From Candidatus Schekmanbacteria bacterium GWA2_38_11 (lineage in GTDB: Bacteria; Schekmanbacteria; GWA2-38-11): 8,010 nt of DNA. The notes beneath the pieces were generated by a model that saw only the letters and a program-made list of their open reading frames with translations, was not told where the DNA came from and did not search any database. The stretch covers positions 1 to 8,010 of the forward strand of contig MGDB01000038.1 of assembly GCA_001790645.1 (NCBI GenBank), in the 5' to 3' direction. A program made the translations under genes and the position numbers. Positions 1-6,338 of the stretch are shown here, piece by piece. Numbering within the stretch: the stretch's first letter is position 1; each line of letters opens with the position of its first letter.

Positions 1-2
1 AC

Positions 3-2240
3 AAATCAGGGCTTACAGAAGAAGGAGCAAGCTTCAAAATTCAGGGTCTAAAAAAAGAGCAGTATGAGAAGTTGGGTGACTATGTTATTTTTGATACAAA
101 AACAAAAGAGCTCAAAGCCATCACCCGCGATGATGTTGGAGGTAAGATGACAGCAAAGGGGATTGACCCTGCACTTGAGTACAAGGCAAAGATGAAACTT
201 ACAGATAGCAAAGAGGTGGAGGTTATGACCCTCTGGGAGATGTATAAGATTCATCTCAGAGACTATGACATGGATACAGTTGCTGAAATTACCCGCGCAC
301 CAAAGCATCTGATTGAGCAGCTTGCAAAGGATATTGCCACAATCAAGCCAGTGGCAATCCATTATGGTGAAGGAATCAACCACTGGTTCCATGCAACGCT
401 CCATAACAGGGCAACATACCTTCCGCTCATGCTCACAGGAAATATCGGGGTCCGTGGATCTGGCTCACACACATGGGCAGGTAATTACAAGTCAGCGCTG
501 TTTCAGGGTTCTCCGTGGAGCGGGCCCGGGTTTAAGGGATGGGTTGCTGAGGATCCATTTGAGGCAAATTTAGACCCCAGTGTTGACGGAAAGGATATAA
601 AAGCCCATGCCTATACAAAGGATGAGGAGCCTGCATACTGGAATCATGGCGACAAACCCCTTGTAGTCAATACTCCGAAATATGGCAGGAAGGTCTTTAC
701 AGGTCTGACGCATATGCCAACGCCTACAAAGGTGATGTTTTTCACAAATGTAAACCTCATCAACAACGCAAAACATGTCTATGAAATGTTAAAGAACGTT
801 AACCCTAAAGTAGAACTCATAATTTCTACTGATATTGAGATGACAGCTTCAATTGAATACGCTGACTTTGGGCTTCCTGCAAATTCATGGATGGAGTTTG
901 AGGGGAATGAAGTCACGGCTTCATGCTCTAACCCATTCCTCCAGATATGGAAGGGAGGAATCAAGCCCCTCTATGACACAAAGGATGATGTTGTTATCTG
1001 GTCGCTAGTTGCCAAAAGGCTTGGCGAACTCCTCAATGACAAACGCTTTGCAGAGTACTGGAAGTTTGTTCTTGAGGGAAACTACGACATATATATCCAG
1101 CGCCTCCTTGACGCCTCATCAACCACCCGCGGTTACAAGCTTGCGGATATCATGGCAGGTAAATACGGAGAGCCGGGCGCAGCCCTGATGCTTTTCCGCA
1201 CATATCCCCGCAATCCGTTCTATGAGCAGGTAACTGACAGCATCCCGTTTTATACTGATACAGGCAGGCTACATGCCTACTGTGATATTCCTGAGGCTAT
1301 TGAATATGGTGAAAACTTTGTAGTTCACCGTGAGGGTCCTGAAGGAACTCCTTATCTTCCAAATGTCATTGTAAGTTCCAATCCATACATCAAACCTGAT
1401 GACTACGGCATTTCACCTGATGCAATGCACTGGGACGAAAGGACAGTGCGGAATATAAAAATGCCATGGAGCGAAGTGAAAAAAACAAAGAATCCTCTCT
1501 GGGAAAAGGGATATAAATTTTACTGCCTGACACCAAAAACCCGGCATACAGTTCACTCTCAATGGGCTGTCACTGACTGGAACCTTATCTGGGATTCAAA
1601 CTTTGGAGACCCTTACAGGATGGACAAGAGGACACCAGGTGTTGGTGAAAGGCAGATGCACATTAACCCTGAAGCAGCAAAGGATATGGGAATCAATGAC
1701 GGAGACTATGTCTATGTGGATGCCAATCCAATGGACAGGCCTTATATTGGATGGAAGCCTGATGACCCCTTCTATAAGGTTTCAAGGTTGATGCTCAGGG
1801 TAAAATATAACCCGGCATACCCGTATAATGTTGTGATGATGAAGCATTCTGCATTTATCGCCACTGAAAAAACAGTTAAGGCGCATGAAACACGAGAGGA
1901 CGGAAGGGCGCTTTCCAAAGACACAGGTTATCAGTCTAACTTCCGTTACGGGTCGCATCAGGCATTAACCCGTAACTGGCATATGCCAATGCACCAGACT
2001 GACACCCTTTTCCACAAAGCAAAGGGGTTTATGAGTTTCATCTTTGGCGGTGAGGCTGATAACCACGCAATAAATACAGTTCCAAAGGAGACACTGGTCA
2101 AAATAAGCAAGGCTGAAGACGGCGGGCTTGGCGGAAAAGGGGTCTGGATGCCTGCGACAACAGGGTTCAGTCCCGGCAATGAAAGCGAGCATATGAAGCA
2201 TTACCTCAATGGTGAAATCGTTAAGGTAAAAAAATCTTAG
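3..2240 (+). CDS. nxrA: Nitrite oxidoreductase alpha subunit (molybdopterin catalytic subunit), 5'-truncated by window edge
   Basis: Catalytic subunit of a type II DMSO-reductase-family enzyme that interconverts nitrite and nitrate at a Mo-bis-MGD centre, probably outside the cytoplasmic membrane. The frame is open from base 3 with no start codon or signal peptide visible, so only the C-terminal ~745 residues of an expected ~1,150 are here. The N-terminal Fe-S motif, Mo-ligand Asp and Tat signal lie off the left edge. Visible family marks are HYGEGINHW and LTGNIGVRGSGSHTWAG (about 355-485), TDIEMTASIEYADFGLPANSW (about 829-890), and a C-terminal molybdopterin-dinucleotide-binding domain (about 1510-2010) with LTPKTRHTVHSQWAVTDWN and GINDGDYVYV. 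The ending, with NWHMPMHQTDTLFHK and FGGEADNHAINTVPKETL, matches my recollection of Nitrospira-type NxrA almost segment for segment. It is followed by nxrB after 120 bases. A phylogenetically close nitrate reductase acting in the other direction cannot be excluded. No frameshift or internal stop was seen. Confidence 0.92.
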   Translation, partial: KSGLTEEGASFKIQGLKKEQYEKLGDYVIFDTKTKELKAITRDDVGGKMTAKGIDPALEYKAKMKLTDSKEVEVMTLWEMYKIHLRDYDMDTVAEITRAPKHLIEQLAKDIATIKPVAIHYGEGINHWFHATLHNRATYLPLMLTGNIGVRGSGSHTWAGNYKSALFQGSPWSGPGFKGWVAEDPFEANLDPSVDGKDIKAHAYTKDEEPAYWNHGDKPLVVNTPKYGRKVFTGLTHMPTPTKVMFFTNVNLINNAKHVYEMLKNVNPKVELIISTDIEMTASIEYADFGLPANSWMEFEGNEVTASCSNPFLQIWKGGIKPLYDTKDDVVIWSLVAKRLGELLNDKRFAEYWKFVLEGNYDIYIQRLLDASSTTRGYKLADIMAGKYGEPGAALMLFRTYPRNPFYEQVTDSIPFYTDTGRLHAYCDIPEAIEYGENFVVHREGPEGTPYLPNVIVSSNPYIKPDDYGISPDAMHWDERTVRNIKMPWSEVKKTKNPLWEKGYKFYCLTPKTRHTVHSQWAVTDWNLIWDSNFGDPYRMDKRTPGVGERQMHINPEAAKDMGINDGDYVYVDANPMDRPYIGWKPDDPFYKVSRLMLRVKYNPAYPYNVVMMKHSAFIATEKTVKAHETREDGRALSKDTGYQSNFRYGSHQALTRNWHMPMHQTDTLFHKAKGFMSFIFGGEADNHAINTVPKETLVKISKAEDGGLGGKGVWMPATTGFSPGNESEHMKHYLNGEIVKVKKS

Positions 2241-2251
2241 TTTAGTTAAAT

Positions 2252-2307
2252 GGGTAGGGGCGACTTTAGTCGCCCTGACGATAGGGAGGCTAAAGCCTCC
2301 CCTACCC
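2252..2307. repeat. Double-hairpin foldback repeat, copy 1 (nxrA-nxrB spacer)
   Basis: A 56-bp element bounded by perfect 9-bp inverted ends, GGGTAGGGG (2252-2260) and CCCCTACCC (2299-2307). Inside are two near-perfect hairpins with 8-bp arms: GGGCGACTTTAGTCGCCC at 2258-2275 and GGGAGGCTAAAGCCTCCC at 2284-2301. A second copy lies in opposite orientation at 3701-3752, so nxrB is bracketed by inverted copies. The form resembles a REP- or MITE-like non-autonomous repeat. In the transcript it would fold into stable hairpins between nxrA and nxrB. No T-tract follows, so it is not a standard terminator. Confidence 0.88.
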
Positions 2308-2314
2308 CTGGGTC

Positions 2315-2320
2315 TATAAT
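2315..2320 (+). promoter_or_regulatory. Possible -10 hexamer upstream of nxrB
   Basis: TATAAT is an exact sigma-70 -10 consensus lying 40 bases before the nxrB start and just downstream of the hairpin repeat. No recognisable -35 hexamer sits at the right distance (the 17-bp position reads AAAGCC, inside the repeat) and there is no extended -10 TG. It could be an internal promoter giving extra nxrB transcript, or chance in AT-rich DNA. Confidence 0.22.
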
Positions 2321-2360
2321 AAGTGAAGAGTTACAAAAAACATTAGTAAGGAGAAGATAA

Positions 2361-3632
2361 ATGGCTCAAGTATATAACTGGCAATTAGGAAGAGAGATGG
2401 AGTATCCTTACGAGGGTGCTTATCCCCAGGAGCAGTTTGCATTTGTGTTTAACATTAACCGATGCATTGCATGTCAGACCTGCACAATGGCATGCAAATC
2501 CACATGGACCTTTTCCAAAGGGCAGGAGTTCATGTGGTGGAACAATGTAGAGTCAAAACCCTATGGTGGGTACCCCCAGTTCTGGGACATGAAGCTTCTG
2601 CAGATGATTGAGCAGGTAAATCCCGGAGGTCAGGAATGGGATGCTTCAAAAGGAAACGGAACCGGGAAACCTTACGGTGTTTACGGAGGAATGACCATAT
2701 TTGAGGCAGCTCTCAAGAAATATGGACCTGAGGGAGCGCAGAGAGCCTTGGGATATCTTCCTCCTGATGAAGAATGGTCTGCCCCTAATATCTATGAGGA
2801 TACTCCTAAGGGAGTCAAAGGTGAACCTAATCTCCTTAACAGAGAGGGTGCAAGTCTTCCAGAGCATGGAACATGGTTTTTCTACCTTCAGAGACTCTGC
2901 AACCACTGTACATATCCGGGTTGTGTAGCTGCCTGTCCGAGAAAGGCAATCTATAAGAGGCCTGAGGACGGAATAGTCCTCATAGACCAGTCAAGATGCC
3001 GCGGATACAGAAAATGCGTTGAGGGATGTCCTTACAAAAAGCCTATGTTCAGAGCCACAACAAGGGTTTCTGAAAAGTGCATTGCCTGCTATCCAAGAAT
3101 AGAAGGGAAAGACCCATTAACAGGAAATGTTCCAACAGAGACAAGATGCATGGCTGCATGTGTTGGGAAGATAAGACTTCAGGGACTTGTGAAGCTTAAC
3201 CCTGATGGAAGCTGGAAAGAGGATAGATACAATCCCCTATATTACCTTGTTAAGGTTGAAAAGGTTGCCCTTCCTCTCTATTCTGTCTTTGGGACCCAGC
3301 CAAATGGCTATTATATTCCTCCAAGATGGGTGCCAAGGGCTTATTTAATGCAGATGTTTGGACCTGGTGTTGATGAGGCAATCGAGAAATACACAGCTCC
3401 GTCAAGAGAGCTTTTAGCTGTGCTCCAGCTCTTCAGAACGACCCAGAAGATGATCTACAGCTACAAGATTGAAGAGGGCAAGAAAGTCTATGAGACCACC
3501 ATTAACGGCAGGAAGTGGGAAATGTATAATGACACAGTAATAGGCCTTGGAAAGAATGGTAAAGAGGTTATAAGGACAACAGTAGAAGAGCCATTTTATG
3601 ACAGGCCTAATAAACACGCTAACTCGATCTGA
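2361..3632 (+). CDS. nxrB: Nitrite oxidoreductase beta subunit (Fe-S electron transfer subunit)
   Basis: Complete 423-residue NarH/NxrB-type subunit that carries electrons from the Mo centre of NxrA to the heme subunit. Four Cys modules are visible: C35-x2-C38-x2-C41-x3-C45; C180-x2-C183-x4-C188-x3-C192; C213-x5-C219-x3-C223, where Tyr216 occupies the position of a missing Cys, predicting a [3Fe-4S] cluster as in NarH, where Trp is found; and C240-x2-C243 with C263-x3-C267. By family analogy this gives one [3Fe-4S] and three [4Fe-4S] clusters. There is no signal peptide, consistent with export bound to a Tat-targeted alpha subunit. The ATG follows TAAGGAG (2347-2353) at 7 bases. The length and segments YNWQLGRE, KGQEFMWWNNVESKPYGGYPQ, TEKNGYYIPPRW-like FGTQPNGYYIPPRW and PSRELLAVLQL agree with Nitrospira/Nitrospina-type NxrB as I recall it. 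All four module I positions are Cys. A related nitrate, chlorate or selenate reductase beta subunit is less likely. Confidence 0.94.
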   Translation: MAQVYNWQLGREMEYPYEGAYPQEQFAFVFNINRCIACQTCTMACKSTWTFSKGQEFMWWNNVESKPYGGYPQFWDMKLLQMIEQVNPGGQEWDASKGNGTGKPYGVYGGMTIFEAALKKYGPEGAQRALGYLPPDEEWSAPNIYEDTPKGVKGEPNLLNREGASLPEHGTWFFYLQRLCNHCTYPGCVAACPRKAIYKRPEDGIVLIDQSRCRGYRKCVEGCPYKKPMFRATTRVSEKCIACYPRIEGKDPLTGNVPTETRCMAACVGKIRLQGLVKLNPDGSWKEDRYNPLYYLVKVEKVALPLYSVFGTQPNGYYIPPRWVPRAYLMQMFGPGVDEAIEKYTAPSRELLAVLQLFRTTQKMIYSYKIEEGKKVYETTINGRKWEMYNDTVIGLGKNGKEVIRTTVEEPFYDRPNKHANSI

Positions 3633-3633
3633 G

Positions 3634-3662
3634 GTTTCTGAAAAACAAAGTTTTTCAGAAAC
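3634..3662 (+). other. Strong stem-loop immediately after the nxrB stop codon
   Basis: Perfect 13-bp inverted repeat, GTTTCTGAAAAAC (3634-3646) and GTTTTTCAGAAAC (3650-3662), with an AAA loop, starting two bases after the nxrB stop codon. No U-run follows (next bases ACTTATAG), so it is not a canonical intrinsic terminator. The position suits a 3'-end stabiliser or processing hairpin for the nxrAB part of the message, or a weak attenuator. A CTTATAGC direct repeat lies just downstream (about 3664-3671 and 3678-3685). Confidence 0.7.
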
Positions 3663-3700
3663 ACTTATAGCCAATAACTTATAGCTATTAGCTTAACTGA

Positions 3701-3752
3701 GGGCAAGGGAGGCTTTAGCCTCCCCTTTGGGCGACTAAAGTCGCCCCTACCC
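3701..3752. repeat. Double-hairpin foldback repeat, copy 2 (nxrB-chaperone spacer)
   Basis: Inverted copy of the 2252-2307 element. It contains GGGAGGCTTTAGCCTCCC (3707-3724) then GGGCGACTAAAGTCGCCC (3729-3746), the exact reverse complements of the two hairpins of copy 1 in reversed order, and ends in CCCCTACCC (3744-3752). The left end GGGCAAGGGA carries two mismatches to the expected GGGTAGGGGA, and the spacer between hairpins is 4 bases rather than 8, so the copy has decayed a little. Confidence 0.88.
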
Positions 3753-3786
3753 TGCAGGCACAATAAAAAATAGGATGTAAAAAATT

Positions 3787-4530
3787 ATGGGAAAAACAGA
3801 AGAGTCAATAAACCTTGCAAGGATGGATATCTGTCAATTCCTTTCACAGGCTTTTCTTTATCCTGAGGAGGATTTGTATTTATCCCTGAAAGAAGACGGT
3901 TTTGAAGAGGAGCTGAAATCCTGCTTCAATTCCCTTTCCAGTGAGTCAGAGAATGCTATTGCAGAGAGGGTAAATTCCCTTATTTCTTCAGTCAGGAACT
4001 TTTCTCTTGAGGATATGCAGGCAAAATTTTCGCGGATATTTGGCCACACAGTTTCTACTGAATGCTCTCCTTATGAGACCGAGTACGGGAAAGCACATGT
4101 ATTCCAGCAGAGCCAGTCTCTTGGGGATATTGCAGGGTTCTACAGGGCTTTTGGCCTTGAAACATCTGATACAGCAAAGGAAAGGCTTGACCATATCAGC
4201 ATGGAGCTTGAGTTCATGTATTTTCTTATCTTCAAGGAAAATTATGCAAGAGAGCATAACAGGGGAGAAGACGGAAAGGTATGCCATGAAGCGCAGAAGA
4301 AATTCTTAAAGGAGCATTTAGGAACATGGGTACCGCTTTTTACCCGCCTCCTGAGCGAAAAGGCAGGAAAGGGATTTTATAAGTCTCTTGCACTGCTCAC
4401 CGGAGATTTTCTCCGCTCAGAGGTTGATTTTTTTAAAATCGAGCCAGAGGAGATTAAGGAATTAGGTTCCTTTAAGGAAGATGAAGAAGATGTTTGCTCT
4501 CTCTGTGGCAATGGAGAGATAGAGGTATGA
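3787..4530 (+). CDS. TorD/NarJ-type molybdoenzyme assembly chaperone
   Basis: Cytoplasmic chaperone of the TorD/DmsD/NarJ family, 247 residues, which by family role binds the apo-catalytic subunit and its Tat signal until molybdenum cofactor and Fe-S clusters are in place. The predicted protein is all-helical, with an N-terminal RMDICQFLSQAFLYP segment (12-26), the family hallmark ECSPYETEYG (92-101) and the second conserved helix DHISMELEFMYFL (135-147). The start at ATG 3787 has only a weak AGGA 11 bases upstream. A later ATG at 3823 would cut into the first conserved helix, so the longer form is preferred. The tail ends in EEDVCSLCGNGEIEV with a CxxC pair (237, 240), unusual enough to note. 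The stop lies 26 bases before the next start. Placement between nxrB and the heme subunit argues for service to this NXR. TorD subfamilies are hard to separate by eye, so no symbol is given. Confidence 0.88.
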   Translation: MGKTEESINLARMDICQFLSQAFLYPEEDLYLSLKEDGFEEELKSCFNSLSSESENAIAERVNSLISSVRNFSLEDMQAKFSRIFGHTVSTECSPYETEYGKAHVFQQSQSLGDIAGFYRAFGLETSDTAKERLDHISMELEFMYFLIFKENYAREHNRGEDGKVCHEAQKKFLKEHLGTWVPLFTRLLSEKAGKGFYKSLALLTGDFLRSEVDFFKIEPEEIKELGSFKEDEEDVCSLCGNGEIEV

Positions 4531-4556
4531 TATCAAGATTTTTAAAGGAGGTAGAA

Positions 4557-6128
4557 ATGATAAAAGTATCCAAAAAATTTTTCACCACTATTGCAACCTT
4601 GGTTATGGCGCTGGGCTGGAATATATGTTCAGCTCAGATTAAGGAGACGCCCGAGCTTGTGGAAAAGGGTGAGGAGGTTTTCAAAAGGGAATGTGTTGTT
4701 TGTCATGGTGAGAAGGCTCAGGGTGACGGGACAGCAGCATATCTGCTTTTCCCAAAGCCGCGTAATCTTACAAGAAGCGTATTTAAAGTCCGTTCGACTC
4801 CAACAGGTGAGCCTCCCACAGATGAAGACCTCTTCAGAACTCTTACTGAAGGACTGCCAGGTTCGGCAATGCCGAGTTTCCGCTCCCTTACTGACGAGGA
4901 AAGACGGGGTCTTGTGTCCTATGTAAAGAAGCTTGCCAATATTTCAGAGGCGCCTGAAAGGGTTATTAATGTTTCTCAGGAGCCAGCTTTTACTTCGAGT
5001 ATGCTCACACAGGGTAAGGAAGTATACACAAAGCTCAAATGCTGGGAATGTCATGGGAATGAAGGTAAAGGTGATGGTCCTTCCTCGTTGACCACAAAGG
5101 ATGAACTCGGCTATCCTGCTCCGCCAAATAATTTTACCAGAGGTATCTATAAGGGGGGTGGAAGTAACTCTGACATATATCTGCGATTCACAACAGGGAT
5201 GGACGGGACACCAATGCCCTCTTATGAAGACTCGGTAAATGAAGAGGAGAGATGGGCACTGGTGCAATATGTCAGGTCACTTGCAGGTTCAAAAGTAGCA
5301 GTTCAGCCAGGGGGAGGTGATGTTGTAGTAAAAAGGGTGTCAGGCAAGGTTAGCCTCAACCCTCTTTCTCCTGTATGGGGAAAAGTTGAAGCTATAAAAG
5401 TCCAGGTCATGCTTTTATGGCAGAGGCAGGAGAGTGTTGACAGCGTATCAGTCAAAGCAGTTCACAACGGGAAAGATATAGCATTTCTTCTTGAGTGGGA
5501 GGATTTGTCCCCACAGGCGAGGTTTACAAGGCATCAGGATTTTACAGATGGCGCTGCTGTTCAATTCCCGGTTGTGCCAGCAGGTACAACACTCTTTTCA
5601 ATGGGCGCAAAAGAGAAGACTGTAAATATCTGGTTCTGGAGGGCAGACATGCAACTTGATATTGAAAAGAAGAAGTTTCATGACATTGAGGATTCCTATG
5701 CAGGAATGGTTTCTGATGATTACCAGCTTGCAAGAGACTTATATCCAAAGAGCATAGAGAAACCTTTAATTCAACCAATTGGAGCTGTAATTGAACAGGA
5801 TCCAGTGTACATTACGGGTTGGGGAGCAGGAAATTTTGTTTCTATTCCCAAAAGAAAATCTCCTGTGGAAAATCTCAACTCAGAAGGCTTTAGCACACTA
5901 ACGGCAAGAGGCATTGATGAGCAGAATGTTAATGGTCAGGGCATATGGGATTCGGGTAAATGGAAGGTTGTTTTTGCAAGAAGCCTTTCTTCAGAGAATA
6001 AATTTGATGCTAACTTTACACCAGGGCAGCAAATCCCAATTGCCTTTGCTCTATGGGATGGTACTCAGGGAGACAGAAACGGACAGAAATCCGTTACCCC
6101 GTGGTATAATTTGAAGATTGAGAAATAG
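4557..6128 (+). CDS. nxrC: Probable NXR gamma subunit: diheme cytochrome c fused to ethylbenzene-dehydrogenase-like heme b domain
   Basis: Exported 523-residue electron-transfer protein, likely linking NxrB to downstream cytochromes. Residues 1-26 form a Sec signal peptide (basic MIKVSKK, hydrophobic core, probable cleavage after CSA). Cytochrome c domain 1 (about 34-127) has C46-V-V-C-H50 and a probable distal Met105 in GSAMPSF. Domain 2 (about 148-243) has C162-W-E-C-H166 and Met220 in GTPMPSY. The rest (about 258-523) resembles the heme b-binding gamma subunits of ethylbenzene and dimethylsulfide dehydrogenases. The segment TLFSMG followed by VNIWFW places Met349 as a candidate heme b ligand, and Lys468 or Lys470 in the SGKWKVVFARSL segment could be the Lys ligand. 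These ligand assignments rest on recollected family pattern. An upstream in-frame start at 4494 overlaps the chaperone and has no ribosome site, whereas ATG 4557 follows AAAGGAGGT closely and yields the signal peptide. The symbol is a functional inference from domain content and position. Confidence 0.85.
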   Translation: MIKVSKKFFTTIATLVMALGWNICSAQIKETPELVEKGEEVFKRECVVCHGEKAQGDGTAAYLLFPKPRNLTRSVFKVRSTPTGEPPTDEDLFRTLTEGLPGSAMPSFRSLTDEERRGLVSYVKKLANISEAPERVINVSQEPAFTSSMLTQGKEVYTKLKCWECHGNEGKGDGPSSLTTKDELGYPAPPNNFTRGIYKGGGSNSDIYLRFTTGMDGTPMPSYEDSVNEEERWALVQYVRSLAGSKVAVQPGGGDVVVKRVSGKVSLNPLSPVWGKVEAIKVQVMLLWQRQESVDSVSVKAVHNGKDIAFLLEWEDLSPQARFTRHQDFTDGAAVQFPVVPAGTTLFSMGAKEKTVNIWFWRADMQLDIEKKKFHDIEDSYAGMVSDDYQLARDLYPKSIEKPLIQPIGAVIEQDPVYITGWGAGNFVSIPKRKSPVENLNSEGFSTLTARGIDEQNVNGQGIWDSGKWKVVFARSLSSENKFDANFTPGQQIPIAFALWDGTQGDRNGQKSVTPWYNLKIEK

Positions 6129-6183
6129 AACTTCCTGCAGCAAACTATGGATTATCTATGAAAATCGTTACACCACATTGCCC

Positions 6184-6275
6184 GTCATTCCTGCCTGCCG
6201 GCAGGCGTAAGCAGGAATCCAGGTTTACTACTTTTATAGTGAAAACATCTGGATTCCCACTTTCGTGGGAATGAC
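6184..6275. repeat. Foldback repeat with GTCATTCC ends (MITE-like)
   Basis: A 92-bp palindromic element with terminal inverted repeats GTCATTCC (6184-6191) and GGAATGAC (6268-6275). Each end is itself a hairpin: ATTCCTGC (6187-6194) pairs with GCAGGAAT (6211-6218) around the palindrome GCCTGCCGGCAGGC (about 6193-6206), and ATTCCCAC (6253-6260) pairs with GTGGGAAT (6266-6272 region) around a TTTC loop. GGAATCCAG (6214-6222) also pairs with CTGGATTCC (6249-6257), so a long single fold is possible as well. This GTCATTCC...GGAATGAC type is familiar as a multicopy intergenic repeat of diverse bacteria. No flanking target duplication is obvious. Confidence 0.85.
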
Positions 6276-6338
6276 AAAAAAATCATGCACAAATCTTTAG
6301 GAAATTATTAAGTAAATAAATAAAGGAGGAGAAAAAAT

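Noticed and set aside
72..74. TTG as the start of the nxrA reading frame
   Set aside because: The frame is open back to base 3 and the protein would lack its N-terminal third; the gene simply enters from the left.
48..404. Open frame of 118 codons on the minus strand inside nxrA
   Set aside because: Lies wholly opposite strongly conserved NxrA coding sequence; composition is Cys/His/Leu-rich as expected of an antisense shadow.
1958..2201. Two overlapping minus-strand frames opposite the end of nxrA
   Set aside because: They cover the conserved C-terminal NxrA segment and show no independent start signal.
3634..3752. Intrinsic terminator between nxrB and the chaperone gene
   Set aside because: Strong hairpins are present but none is followed by a T-run, so ordinary intrinsic termination is not supported.
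2252..3752. CRISPR-like or transposase-carrying mobile element
   Set aside because: Only two inverted copies of the repeat flank a conserved subunit gene; there are no regular spacers and no transposase frame.
4494..4556. Longer start for the cytochrome/heme b protein, adding 21 residues that overlap the chaperone gene
   Set aside because: No ribosome site precedes it, and the start at 4557 has AAAGGAGGT and produces a clean signal peptide.
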